Both the position numbers and the translations under genes were made by a program. The notes beneath the pieces were generated by a model that did not search any database, was not told the origin of the DNA, and saw nothing but the letters and a program-made list of their open reading frames with translations. Below, piece by piece: positions 20,209-33,010 of a DNA stretch of 64,000 nucleotides (positions are counted from its first letter, which is position 1; each line of letters opens with the position of its first letter). Source of the stretch: Lathyrus oleraceus (taxonomy: Eukaryota > Streptophyta > Magnoliopsida > Fabales > Fabaceae); the NCBI RefSeq assembly GCF_024323335.1, contig NC_066582.1, forward strand, positions 88,594,944 to 88,658,943, in the 5' to 3' direction.

Positions 20209-23200
20209 ATGGATCATCTTGAACAAGAGAACCGTGAATTGAAGGAAGAAGTAGCAAGGCTGACTGCCATGATGGAGTCAGTGCTGGCTGCTCAGAGCCA
20301 GTCATCTCCAACTCCTGCAACTCCTCCCGCGAGGACAGTTATTTCTGAGGTAGCTTCCTCAACTGTGCCTGCCGCCACTGCTCACTTCGCGCCTGCTATG
20401 CCAGCCGGGTTTCCCTGGGGGATGCCCACAAACTTTGTGCCTGAAGGTCTCGCTCCAACCTTTGCTTTTTTGCCGGCATCTAGCCCGGTCCTTGCTATGC
20501 CACCTCCCGTTATGCACACGTTACCGAGAGTCAAAGACACCATTTATCACTCTGAGCCATCTGAGGGCCCAGATGTTTATGAGAAAATGGACGCTATGAA
20601 TGACCAATTCCTTGAGCGACGCAAGGAACTGAAGACTCTCAGAGGGAAAGACCTCTTCGGTAAATCTGCTGCTGAGTTATGCCTTGTGCCCAACGTCAAG
20701 ATCCCTATCAAGTTCAAAGTGCCTGACTTTGAAAAGTATAAGGGAAACACTTGCCCTCTCAGCCATCTTATGATGTACGCACGGAAGATGTCAACTCAGA
20801 CCAAAAACGATCAACTCCTCATCCACTATTTCCAGGACAACCTGTCCGGTTCCGCACTCAGATGGTATATGGGTCTGGATAGTGCGAACATCCGCTCCTT
20901 CAACGACCTTGGCGAAGCCTTCGTCAAGTAGTACAAATATAATGTTGATATGGCTCCCGATAGGGACCAGCTGAGGGCTATGTCCCAGAAGGAGAAGGAG
21001 ACATTTAAGGAGTACGCCCAGAGGTGGCGTGAATTGGCCGCACAGATTGTGCCCCCACTCGAAGAGAAGGAAATGACCAAGATCTTTCTGAAGACCTTGA
21101 GTTCATTTTATTACGAGAGGATGATTGCTAGTGCTCCCTCGGACTTCACCGAAATGGTGAACATGGGGATGAGGCTAGAGGAAGGAGTCAGTGAAGGACG
21201 TCTGACCAGGGATGAAGGCTCTTCTGCAAAGCGTTATGGGGGCTTTGCAAAGAAGAAAGAGGGAGAGGCACATGTTGTGTCTTCCCATATTAAACGAAGA
21301 CCCTCTGTGAAGAGAAAGACTGTTCGCCCTACCAGTAACCAGCACCAGGTGGCTCATATAGCACCTGCCTTCAGGGAAGCTCAACATTATCAACATCAAC
21401 AGCAATAACATCAACAATATCAACAACAACAACATCGTCCACAACAGCAGGCCTGCCAACCTCGAAACAACAACAATACCAGCACCATCTACGATAGGAA
21501 GAGGGTCACTTTTGATCCAATTCCAATGACCTATGCTGAACTCTATCCTTCATTGATAGATAGAAAGCTGATCACTCCACGTGATCCACCCGCTGTACCG
21601 ACCAACCCTCAGTGGTGGTACAAGCCTGAGCTACACTGTGTTTATCATTCTGGTGCTCCCGGACATGACGTGGAGAACTGCTATCCCCTGAAGACCAAGG
21701 TGCAAGACCTTGTTAGAAGTGGGATCTTGTTTTTCGAGGACGTAGGTCCGAATGTAAAGAAGAACCCATTGCCCGAGCATGGGTTATCTGCTGTGAACAT
21801 GGTTCAGGGTTGCCCTGGCAAATATAAAGTCCTGTATGTCAGTCATATCAGGCAATCTTTGGCCGAGATGCACAGACTGCTATACGGATACAGTCATTAT
21901 GAGCATGACCATGACAAATGCCGAGTGTGCACTGTCAATGAGAGAGGATGCCGCCAAGTCAAGAAGGACATCCAAGAGATGCTGGATCAGGGTATGATCG
22001 AAATACTTCAGAATCAAAATGAGGATGAAGTGGATGTAATTTCCCCTGTATTCAGAATACCAGAGCCTGTTGTCGTCAAGTATGATTGCAGCAAGAAGAA
22101 GATTTCTCCATCTCTTATAATCAAGCCAGCGGGCCCTGTCCCGTACTCATCAGATAGAGTTGTTCCCTATAGATATAACACAGTTGCGCTAGAAGATGGG
22201 AAGGAGGTGTCGTTGCCCTCCACTTCTGTTGTGAGTATATCTGACGTTAGTGGTGTGACCCACAATGGTCGTGTTTTTTCGGCGCCGCCGAAACCCCAAG
22301 ATGACATGAGAAGAGCTGTTGTTGATAATTCTTCCAGTCCTGTGGGGACTTCTTCTTCTCCGAATCCGGCACTTGTTGTTGATAAATCTACTAAAGCTCC
22401 TGTCCCTGTTGGCCAGAATGGCATTCTGAAAGAGGATTATGATGAGATGCTGAGGCTCATCAAGAGGAGCGAATATAATGTTGTTGATCCGCTGCTTCAA
22501 ACTCCATCAAAGATATCTGTCTTATCTTTGCTGATGAATTCTGAGCCACACCGTGAAGCTTTGCAGAGGGTGTTAGACGTGGCATACGTGGATCACGATG
22601 TCACAATTGAACAGTTTGATAGCATTGTTACAAACATTACTGCTTGTAATAATCTGAGCTTTTGCGATGCTGATCTTCCCGAGGAGGGAAAAGATCACAA
22701 CTTGGCTCTACACATTTCTATGAACTGCAAGGATGATGCCTTGTCTAATGTGCTGGTAGACACAGGATCATCGCTTAATGTGTTGCCAAAATCCACTCTG
22801 GCGAAACTTTCATACCAGGGGCCTCCCATGAGACAGAGTGGAGTGGTAGTCAAAGCTTTTGATGGATCGAGGAAAATTGTGATTGGCGAAGTTGAGCTCC
22901 CAATCAAGATAGGACTTAGTGATTTCCATATCACTTTCCAGGTCATGGATATCCACCCATCATATAGCTGTTTGCTTGGCAGACCATGGATTCACGAGGC
23001 AGGCGCCGTGACATCCACCCTACACCAGAAGTTGAAATTTGTTAAGAACAAAAAGTTGGTGGTGGTAGGGGGAGAGAAGGCTCTCTTGGTAAGCCATTTG
23101 TCTTCCTTTTCCTACATAGACGCTGAGGATGAGGTTGGGACTCCATTCTAAGCTTTATCTATTGCTGAGCCTTCAAGGAAAGGACCTTCTTCATTTGTTT

Positions 23201-23454
23201 CCTACAATGATGCGAAGTTGGCCATTGAGCATGGTGCAACTACTGGTTTAGGACAAATGATTAAGCTGGAAGACAATAAATCCCGGGCTGGCATAGGGTA
23301 TTCTTCAGGCATTTTCAACGAGCATGGGCTGTTCCAGAGTGGTGGTTTCATCTACACTGTTGAAGACCATGCTGCCATAGTGGAAGATGATGCAGAGGAA
23401 GATTCTGGCAACTTTATCATCCCTGGAGGAGTCTGGAATAACTGGGTCGCTGTG
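20209..23454 (+). pseudogene. Ogre gag-pro, copy 1 (nonsense codons, truncated)
   Basis: The frame starts at 20209 with a coiled-coil (HLEQENRELKEEVARL); the open frame extends upstream (LTHRYNTRAN), so an earlier start is possible. The Gag core follows (KIPIKFKVPDFEKYKGNTCP, LLIHYFQDNLSGSALRWY). A zinc-knuckle variant, CVYHSGAPGHDVENC (C-x2-H-x5-H-x4-C), lies at 21637-21681. The protease active site DTGSS is encoded from 22759 and is followed by a glycine-rich SRAGIGYSSG tail. Nonsense codons lie at 20929, 21406 and 23149, each a glutamine codon or probable glutamine codon in copy 2. The frame ends at 23454 where family-X LTR begins. The gap 19879-20208 upstream is untranslated. Confidence 0.85.
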
Positions 23455-24290
23455 TGCAGCACCTTAAATTTGCCCTCCTCATTCATGCATTCATTTTAGG
23501 TCATTTAACATTTCATATTGCATTTCATCATGTCAATCAGAATTAGCTCCAAGACTTTGTCTTCCAAGAAGCTTGGATATCATCCAAGTCACTTTGTGGG
23601 TTCTATCTGAATGATCAGTCAACACAAGGGAAATTATGCATCAACTAGGGTTTTTCTCAATACTCAAGGAAGTTGTATTCATCTGGGTATCAAGGGTGCA
23701 TCACCATCCCCATGATCTTTCTTTCCTCAAATTTTCATTTCTTATCAGCAAAGTTCATCTGAATTAGGGTTTGACCTCTGGTCAACTTTGGTCTACTGAA
23801 GCAGTCAAAGTAGGGTTCCTCAAGGATTGAGATGCATTCTTGGTTTGAAGGTCTTATGGATGTTGTGTATAGCTCTTGGGAGCTAGGGTTTCATTTTCAG
23901 AGGTTTTCTTTAAAGGATCAAGCTTAATGGGCTCAGTACAGTTCAAAATTCAACTATGAAGTCAAAAGTCAACTGTTGGTCAACTGAGGGTCAAATGGCT
24001 AGGGAATGACTTGAGATACTTCCAACGTGTTCAAATGGGGTCTATTCATCATTCAAAATATTAATCTTGAAGGAACAAAGGTCCAATGCACAGGTTACCA
24101 AATTTGGAAAGATGACCTGTATTGTGATGTTTCCAAATTTGGAAGGATTTTGACCTAGCTTCAACTTGAGTTTTCATCACCAAGGAAGCTCCAAATGAAT
24201 TTTTTCTCAGACATGAAAGTTGTAGATCTTTGTCTCCCCTTTCCAAAAAGTAGCCCCTGCTACTTATAGGACTGGTTCCTGAGCTGTCAT

Positions 24291-24610
24291 GCTCACTAGG
24301 CGAGCAGAATGGTTCGCCTAGCGAGCCCCAAAATAAGCCACCAGAGGCACCTGCGCCCAGAAGAAACTTCCCAAAAAAGTTTCATATGTTCGCTAGGCGA
24401 ACAATCCTTCGCTAGGCGAAGCCCGCGCTTCCTCCTTCGCTCCAGCGAGCCTTGATGATGTTGCTACTGGAATTGCTCGCTACCTGCTCGCTGGATGCTC
24501 GCCTAGCGAGTAATTGCTAGCTATGCTTTTATCCAAGTCTGGGAGTGTTCGCTGGAACCTCGCTGAGTGCTCGCCTAGCGAGCCCTTTGCTACCTCACTC
24601 GCCTAGCGAG
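24291..24610 (+). repeat. Cluster of short inverted motifs (CTCGC-CTA-GCGAG type)
   Basis: Within 320 bp, five-base inverted arms flank a three-base centre. CTCGCCTAGCGAG occurs at 24498, 24570 and 24598, TTCGCTAGGCGAA at 24389 and 24408, and related forms at 24291 and 24314. An imperfect member lies near 24437. The motif appears in both orientations (CTA or TAG centre). The cluster lies about 700-1000 bp upstream of the TATA box, in the probable U3. Confidence 0.8.
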
Positions 24611-25289
24611 CTTGCTGATGTACCAAGCAAATCATCAAAAGCAAGGGCGATTTTGAACTTTTTCTCAGACATGAAAGTTGTAGATATTTGTCTCCCCTTT
24701 CCAGAAAGTCCTATTTCAAGGCCGTATGATGAATGGTTGAAGAGTTATGGTTCTTGAATGATGAAGTGTGCATGAAGGCTTTAAAAAGGCATAACTTGAG
24801 GTTGACAAGTCCAATTGGTGTGGCTCTTTTTGCTATGGTTTTGTTTTGAGAAATACTTCAAAATAACATTCAAAATGACCTATAATTTTGCATGATTCAT
24901 CAATGGTGCAAGTCATTTTTCAAGCTTTCTTTCATGAAAATTCAAAAGGACACAAGATGACATCATGGAATATTCTCACATGCCAATCGTTGGGAATTTA
25001 TTCAGCATTATTTTTTGGGCCAAATCCACCTTGGAATTTGAGCCCATGCATTCCCACATGTGTGGAAAAGTCATACATGCACAAAAATTACACCTTTGCA
25101 AAATCGTCATTAAACATCATTTTGTGTTATTTCTTTCATATAATCATGATTAATCAAGTCTCAAGAGAGGATTAATGCATTAAACAAGGTTGTTCATGTG
25201 CAAATAAGAGGGGCATTTCCAAAAATAACCAAAATGATCATGGACTTGAGACTCCTTCATTTGAGCCCACCAAGCCACAAAAATCAGAG

Positions 25290-25297
25290 TATAAACT
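25290..25297 (+). promoter_or_regulatory. TATA-like box of family-X LTR
   Basis: TATAAACT follows ACAAAAATCAGAG. The solo LTR at 8320 has a similar context (ACAAAAATCAGG then TATAAATT at 8585), which supports a shared promoter position in related LTRs. Confidence 0.45.
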
Positions 25298-28200
25298 CTA
25301 AAAATATCATTGAGCAAATCCCTAATTCGTGCAACCTCCATACACACTGAAAATCTCACTTTCCAAAAATAATATCATACTTTATTCTCATCAAATCTCT
25401 CCATACATCCATGGAAAATGAAAACCAATAGCATATTCTTGATCTACACACTCTAAGGATCACAAACCACCCACGATTTGAGCCATTCCAAGCAGTTTCT
25501 AAATAGAGCTTTAATGGAGGTTGCTTCTTGAATCTCAAGATCTGGACCGTTTCAAGCACAACCAAAGGTAGCAAACATTCGTAGAAGTTCAAGGGAGGTA
25601 TTCTGGAGCTTATCTCATCACCATACTGAAGTTTCAGAAGGTGCCATTTTTGGTAACTCAAATTTCGACTCTTTTATTTCGCTCATTTTTTATGCCTAAA
25701 TGAAACTACATGTTATGGTGATGATGTAGATGTGTTTACTTTTTAAAGTGATGCAATATTGAGTGAGAAATCTTGATTTAAAGTTTTGATATTCAAACTT
25801 GTTGTTTGTGATTTGAGAGATTGGTAAAGATTCATGAAAAACTAATAGGATTTTTGAGTTCCTCGCATGTGGTTTAGGGGGGGTAGCCCCTTTTTCGTGG
25901 AGTTTTGGGCCGCGCATGGAGGAGGCCGCCGCCGTGGGTGGCCGGAATCCTACCGGCGTTACTGTTCATGGCCGGATTGTCTTGAGGAAGAAGACGATCC
26001 CATGGCCATTGGATCGCTTTGACTTTTCCTTTTGATCCAAAGGCCCACATATTTTCTGATTTTCGTTTTTATTTATTTTTATTAGTCACTTAAGTGACTT
26101 GTGTGACCAATTGATATTGTTACATATGTGTCACATGTCATGTACATATTTCACCCCGTTTTATTTTATTTTTTAAAAATAGCAAAAATACTTAAAAAAA
26201 TCTGAAATTTTTTCTGAGTGATCCCTGATGAGTCCTTGATGTTATGGTACCATTGCCCAATTATTTCATGACACGTGGAATTTAATATGAATTTCTGATT
26301 CATTTATGTGCATTTTTGACCATTTGCATTCAAACCTTCATGAAATCCCATATTTTAATCATTCTGACCCAAGCCTTTGCACACACCATCCTCATACATG
26401 ATACTAAGATGTGCTAACTGGTTTGGTTATTTTCTATGTCATTTTGCTAGGGTTTGACACATGAATTCAAATGTTGCATTTTAGGACATGTTTTTGCATT
26501 CTCAATTTCTCAATTTTTGTTTTCATATCAACTGAATCTGGATGCTCCTGATTTTGTGCATGATGTTTATATATGCTTAGTGGAACCTTGTGTTAAATTC
26601 CCATGAATTTAGGATGCATTTTAAATTTGATTTGGATATTTGAAGTTGATGTTTGCATTTTAGACCCTATTTTGATGCTTGCTTAGCATGAGGCACTTGT
26701 GCCACTTCCTTTGAATGTTGAAACCAATCCTTTTGCACATGTTTTAGTATGTATGTCATATCTTGATGTGTGGATCCTTGCCCCTTGACTTTGAGTTTTG
26801 GTACCCTTTTGATGCATTTGTTTGACAAGAGGTTTAGGTCTCCTATCCTTGGTTGTTTTTGTGAACTTTTGTGAACTTTAATAGCATGATTCATGTGGTT
26901 ACACTTTGATTCTGGTTTGGTGCCTTTGCACATGTGTTCTCCCCTGTTCTATGATGCTTCTATAAAGTCTTTGTGCATTTATTCATAATGAGCTCCTTTT
27001 TTCATTCATTTGAGCATGAAAGACGCATTAGGGTTTCATGATACACTTTGTTTGATTTTGGTCCAAAAGTGATTCTATGCTTATGATATGAACTTGGAGG
27101 TTTGCATATTGATTACATAGCTAATTTGACATGCTTATGATGTGCATACCTTGCTGCCATGTTCATTTCATCTTGACACATAATTGCATGAACTTGTCTC
27201 TAATGCTTTTGTTGCATTTTGAGGTGCTTTGGACATGATTGACTTTCACTTTGCTAAGTTGGATTTAAATGACTTTTGATTGACATTTTAGGAGTCATTT
27301 GGTTCTGTTTGTATGCTTGATTATCTAATCCTTGACCCTTGCCTTATGCCTTTACCTTTTATGACTCATTGTTGAAGTTGAAGCACTTTGAACTTGTATG
27401 TTGACTTGCTTGACTTTGATGCATCTTTGGATGTTTAGTGCTTTTGCTTTGATCTTGTGGAGTTGAGTTCTTAAGACACTTATTGAATTGATGTCACTTC
27501 TGACTTGGTGCTATTATATCCTCCTTTCATCATTCATGCTTTGTTATGATATGCTTTCTATTGCATCCGAGCACTGTTTACCTGACACTGTTGTTGCTAT
27601 GATTCTCTTGTTTGGTGCAACTCTTGATTGCACCCCATCTTGTTATTCTAACTTGTTTGTTGAGTTTTTTGTGAGGGCTCACATGACTCTTGAAGAGATA
27701 GCTTGCTTGGTATTCCACTTTATTTGTGGGATACCATTTGGAGATTTATTCTGATTACTTTGCTGACTTGCTTTCTTTGATGGTGCTAGCTTGAGAGATC
27801 TCTGGGTTTCTTGTTTCTGTAGTTGTTGTTACTTCGGATCTTTATCCGTGTGGTAGATCTCTTGATCCCTTTTACATCTTTCTAGCATTTTACCGCTTTC
27901 TTAGCTGGAAGACCTCGATAGGAGGCAATGTTTTTGTGTGTTTACTTTTGTGCCCAAAGACCTCCAAGAGGAGGCACCAGTGCTAAAGACCTCCATGAAG
28001 AGGCAATTGACGGATAAAAGGGATTAGTAGTCAATCCCCCATTATTCAGTGTGTCGTTCTTTATGCTCGCACTACGTGTCGATGCTGCAGAACAAAAGCC
28101 CAAGATCTTTTGTCTGGTCAGTCAGTGGAGAGGGTTCCATCTTTCTGAACCCCCTGTAAGACCCCAATTTTTTCCCTAAGATCCCTCATGGCATCATAAG

Positions 28201-29290
28201 CATTGCATTACATAGCCTCAAGGATCTTTGAGCATCTTGGCTTCCTTTCCCTTTGGGTTGAGATCTCTTGTGAGTCGCTTGAGATCACCAGGCTTGCTTG
28301 TATTATATATCATTGCTTTTCTTATTTTAATCACTAACCAAAAGCACAAAAATATGTCATCTAACATTTGGTTTTGCAGTCTAAGCAACCACAGGTCAAG
28401 CAATTCAAGGAATCCCTTTATGCATTGAGTTGATGGTATTTTCTTGAGATGAGGACCAAATGATATTATATGGAGCTTATATGAGCTATGGTTTCATTTT
28501 GAAGCAAGTTCCCCAAGTGGTAAAGGTTCAAATTCATCAGTCATGACAAGGTCATCTGAGGACCAATAAAATCAATTGTGCAGTCAACTGAGGGCTTTGA
28601 GGTGTGGGAATTGATTTGAGACATCCTATTCATGTTCAAACAAGGCCTATTCATCATATCAAACATCTATCTTGAAGATTTTGAAGTCATGGCAAAAGTT
28701 TCCCAAAATGGAAAGTGACCTGTAATTTCAAGTTTCCTAAAATGGCAAGTTTTTGGTTCACATTCAACTTGACTTTCCAACATCCAAGAAGCTTCAAATG
28801 AATTGTTGATGAACATGAAAGTTGAAGATCTTTCTCTCATCTTTTCAAAAAGTCCTATATCATGTCCATCTGATGATTGGTTGAGAAGTTATGGCCAAAT
28901 GATCACAAAGTATGCATGGAACTTCAAAATGCCATAACTTTTGCTACAAAACTCCAAATTGGTCCACTCTTTTTGCAAAATGCTCCTTGTGACCAAGGAT
29001 TTCCAAATCAACCATTGCCTTGCATGAAAGAGGATCACATGACCATTTGTTCATACATGTACATTTTGGAGGGAAAATTGGTAATTCAAAATTGGATGAT
29101 CATACAAGCCATTTAACCATTCCATGATGTTTATTGGATGATTTGGAGTGAATTTGCACATTGCATGGCACTGTTCACGTACACATGATCACATGCTAAG
29201 CACACTTGTGTATTTTGCATTTTCACCTCATATCCCTCTAATCAAGATTAGCCATTGCTTAATTATAATTGCAGCATGATTAAGGGATCA

Positions 29291-29298
29291 TATATAAG
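29291..29298 (+). promoter_or_regulatory. TATA box of Ogre copy 2 LTR
   Basis: TATATAAG lies about 1.1 kb into the LTR, at roughly the same relative position as TATAAATA in copy 1. Transcription would start about 30 bp downstream, leaving a leader of several kilobases. Confidence 0.5.
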
Positions 29299-30004
29299 CC
29301 AAATCTTAATCACAATTGGGAGAATAACAGAATTTGGATAAAAATTTCATTTCCCTCTCAATTGTCTCTCTCTTCAATTTTCAAATTTCTTCATACAATT
29401 CCTCAAAATTATTGCATAATCATGTTTATCATGCATCATTGATGAAGAATCATCATCTGGTTTGAAGAATACAGTGCAAATTCGAGCTCCACAAGTGCAA
29501 ACTCATATCCATGGTTTTCTGAAATTGAGCTAGATTCAAGGTGTTTCAAGTGCTAATTCTTGCATCAAGCTTCAAGTTGAGGTTAGAGGAGAAGATCTGG
29601 AACTGGAGGAAGCTTGAATACACGAATTCAACACATTGCATCTCAAGTAAGCCGAAATTCGATCTTCACCATTTGTTGTTTCATGTACATAAACGTGTAG
29701 ATCGTGCTTTGCTGAGAATTCTGACAGCTTTAGATCTTGATTTGGCTGGATAATGAGATAGATATGTTGATTTAAAGTTTGGTTGTTCAAAATGTTTTCA
29801 CTCGATCCGGTTGATTCATGAGGTTTTAGGTTAAATAAATGTGATATTCATGATCCTCATAGAAAGACCTTTCGAACCATGTGCAATTTGCAAGTTTCTG
29901 GAAATTTTTTTGATGAAGGTCACCGGAATTCAACCGGAGAAGACGACCGGAAACACTGTTCTGGCCGTCTGGTTCAATCCTTAGGGTTTGGCTTGAGCGC
30001 GCCT

Positions 30005-30205
30005 TGAATTGTCCATACCTGAGTTCGAACCTGGCGCATGCTGTTTCTGAATTTATTTTTTGATTTCTCACTTACCTGGCCTTGCGTGGGTTCGATCCCT
30101 CGCGTGTGTGTTTCTGAACTTAATTTTTGATAAGCGCTTGGTCCTTGGATGCGTAGGTTCGATACTGGCCTGGTGCATTATGCTGATATTATTTGAAACT
30201 TTGTT
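30005..30205 (+). repeat. 67-bp tandem repeat with tRNA B-box-like GTTCGA motifs
   Basis: Three degenerate units place AGTTCGAACCT at 30022, GGTTCGATCCC at 30089 and GGTTCGATACT at 30156, exactly 67 bp apart each time. The middle copy matches the pol III B-box consensus GGTTCGANNCC. The motifs sit about 0.8 kb downstream of the TATA box, inside the transcribed part of the LTR. A related tRNA-like block occurs in the LTR at 61497-61566. Confidence 0.65.
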
Positions 30206-31818
30206 TTCCCTCCATTGCCATTTTATTTCATAATATTTCTTCAACTTAAAAAAAATCACAAAAAATAGTAGGATGCTTCAAATTGATCTTAATTTTTTTC
30301 CACATTCTTGTTTGGTTGTCTAGTTTTTTTAGCATTTATTTCATGATTTGTTTGTTGCTGGATTTTAAATTGTGAATTTGTGATTGAACATGATGCCAAA
30401 TTGACATGTTGTGCTATATGCTTTGTGAAATGCTCATGGTTAATCCAATTGATCTTAAATTTGGCATGATTGATCCTCACACGTGATTTGATTTTTGAGC
30501 TTTGGTTTGGGATTTTTATCATATGCCATCACTGTTTTTGACACATGAACATGTAGTGTGACAATTTGTGTCACATTTTGGATGTTGCATTTGTGCATTT
30601 TCATTCACCTATCATTTGAGCTCTTCTGGACTTAATTTGTTTCATGATGTATGTTCATAACATGTTGAGTTCACATAAAAAATTTCATGATCATTGGATG
30701 TGTTTCTTTTTTGATTTGGATTTTCTAATTTGGATGTCCAACTTTGTGCATATTGTTTGCCTTTGCATAACATGATTTGTTTGATACCTTTGCCTTATGA
30801 TTTGAACTTGGTCCTTTTGAGGACATGTTCTGGATTGTTTGAACTTGATTTGTGCAAAAGATTGACTTCTATTTTGGTCATTTGACTTGCTTTTGAACCT
30901 AGTCTTTGCACTAGTTTGTTTTGTACATACTAATTGTGCTTTGTGTTTCAGGTTTGAGCTTTTAGCTTTGATGGTTGGTGTGGCCTCATTATTTGAGACA
31001 CAAGTTGCTTTGATTACTAACTATTGTTGTGTTGTAGGTCAATTGATGTGATGAACTCATTTGATTGCTTGCACTTGTGCCTTACATTGTGTATAACTGT
31101 TGAATGGTTCCACTGTTGTCTGTTGGTTTTCTGAATACAATATTAACTGTTTTAGCTTTTGTACAGGTACATTAGTTGCTAGCTTTGCTCTTGCTTGAGC
31201 CTTGATTTGTGGTTGATACACCACTGAGGTAGTTTAGCCTTCTTACTCCATGTAGTCTGGAAGTCTTGTCACCTTTTTGGCAGGCATTTGGCTGAAGTCC
31301 TCCTTATGAGGCCATGTTTATGATTGTTTAAATTTGTGCTAAAGACCTCTAAATGAGGCATGTTACTTGATAAGTCCTCCTAAGTGAAGAGGCAATTGAC
31401 AGATATAAGGGATTAGAAATCAATCCCCTGTTATTCAGTGAGTCGTTCACTATGCTCGCACTACGTGCTGATGCTCTTGAACAAGTACCCAAGATCTTGT
31501 CTAGAGTCTGTCAAGTGGAATAGGATCCCACATTCTGGATCACCAAACTTTCTTTATCATAAGCTCACCCAGGCCAGGGTTAAGAGCATGAGGTCTCATC
31601 TTCATTTCTCCATTTGATCAGCTTCACCCTAACTCTCAATGTTAGTGGTTAAGAGCTCACAGATTACCTGATACACTTTGGCTTGTTTGTCGAGGTTGAT
31701 ATGACCCCTCTTGACTAAAGTCCACCTTTGATTGAGCCTCTTGTTTGTATATAAAGTGTGATGCATTGTTTGCTTGTTTGCTTTGCATGTGTTTGCTTTT
31801 TCCTCATCTGTTTGTTTT

Positions 31819-31970
31819 GAGGAGTTAGATGTAAGTCCATCTATTGGCATTCTGTTTCCTGTTTATTGTGAGGAGTTAGATATAAGTCCATCTATTGGCA
31901 TTCTGTTTCCTGTTTGTTGTTTGGAGTTGGATGTAAGTCCATTGATTGGCATTCTGTTTCCTCTTTCTGT
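31819..31970 (+). repeat. 51-bp tandem repeat, three copies
   Basis: Units containing GGAGTTAGATGTAAG and TATTGGCATTCTGTTTCC begin 51 bp apart (GGAGTT at 31821, 31872 and 31923). They are nearly identical, so the duplication is recent relative to the element. There is no coding signal. Confidence 0.8.
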
Positions 31971-33010
31971 GGTTCTCCCATGAGACTTGCTTATTTATTT
32001 TACCTTGTGTTGCCTAATTCCAAAGGAACTTACTTGGATCATCTCTATGATCTTGAGGAAGGAACTCCTATTGTGGCTTTAGCCCTTTATCCCCCACCTC
32101 TTGCATGCTTAACCTTGATCCATATTTCACCCTTAACCCAAACTAAAAACTTTTGTGCAAACATTTGACTTGTTTTCAACATTAGAAACCTAGGCCTTAT
32201 GCCTTTGATTTTCAAACTTTATTTCCATAATACTCATTTTGAATTGAACCTTTAAGTCAACTTTGACCATTTTGTACATACTTCTAATTGGTTAATCTAA
32301 CTCACTCAAATGTGTTTCTTTGTGGTTCCAATGTCCACTTCCTAATCAAATTTTTCATAACCTTTAGCTATTAGGTTTGAGTTATCCTTGTGGTAGATAT
32401 AATGCTCACCTTTGTCCTTAGTGATTGAATTGTAAGACTTCCATGCTTATTATAGGGTTAACCCCTCACTAGCATGTCGAAGCTATTCTCACATGGTGGA
32501 CTTGTGGTTTTTCAGGTTGAGTTTTCTCCCTTTGATAACAAAAGACCTTAGGGCTTTTGGACCAATCAATCCACTCACTTATTTTAAAATCTTTTACCCG
32601 AACTACGGGGTTTTGATCCTTATCTTTCATGAGAGGGTACGTAGGCAATGGGTTCATCCATCCAAACACAAAATGTAAATAAACTTGTATATTCTTCTCT
32701 CATCTCTTCAATCATGTTTGCACAAAATAATTTCATAAACAATAACCTTTTGCAACAAGCGTGAAAAGGGCTCCCTAGGAGTACCTAGGATGTTGTGGGT
32801 GCCTAACAGCTTCCCATGACATAACCAACCCCCTTACCCAGATCTCTGACCCTCTTTTATTAGTTTTGTTTGTAAAACTTTATAGATTTTTGTTCGCTTT
32901 CTAACCATTCCTTTGGATAAATAGAAGTGCGGTGGCGACTCGACTTTGTATGATTTACCTTGGATTTAGTTAATATTTCCAATGGTAACGAATACACCGC
33001 TACAGAAAAG

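Larger units (their letters stand above)
12602..23454 (+). mobile_element. Ogre copy 1 (5' LTR, PBS, ORF1, gag-pro; truncated in PR)
   Basis: A 4.9-kb LTR is followed by a primer-binding site, a leader, ORF1, then gag and protease, all on the plus strand. Large LTRs, an extra ORF before gag and this primer site are the published signature of Ogre elements. At 23454/23455 the protease tail stops mid-codon and another LTR begins, so the PR end, intron, RT, integrase and 3' LTR are not seen. At least five nonsense codons show the copy is inactive. Confidence 0.85.
23455..28154 (+). mobile_element. Family-X LTR (Ogre-related), 3' end missing
   Basis: The repeat starts TGCAGCACCTTAAATTTG exactly where the Ogre protease frame is cut. 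The minus-strand LTR ending at 63171 begins with the very similar TGTAGCACCTCAAATTTTC, so the two belong to one family. The block runs 4.7 kb with LTR-like features: a TATAAACT box at 25290, a cluster of inverted CG-rich motifs at 24291-24610, and mid-LTR blocks shared with Ogre LTRs (27900-28135). It has no U5 or primer site, because at 28155 the next Ogre LTR begins. Ogre copy 2 therefore appears to have inserted into it. Confidence 0.7.
28155..33004 (+). repeat. 5' LTR of Ogre copy 2
   Basis: It starts TGTAAGACCCC and ends CACCGCTACA, 4850 bp. It parallels the LTR of copy 1 at both ends and through much of its length. Internal landmarks are a TATATAAG box (29291), a three-copy 67-bp repeat carrying GTTCGA motifs (about 30005-30205), a three-copy 51-bp repeat (31819-31970), the conserved U5 block (about 32765-32850) and a partial primer-site copy at 32933-32941. 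Confidence 0.85.
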
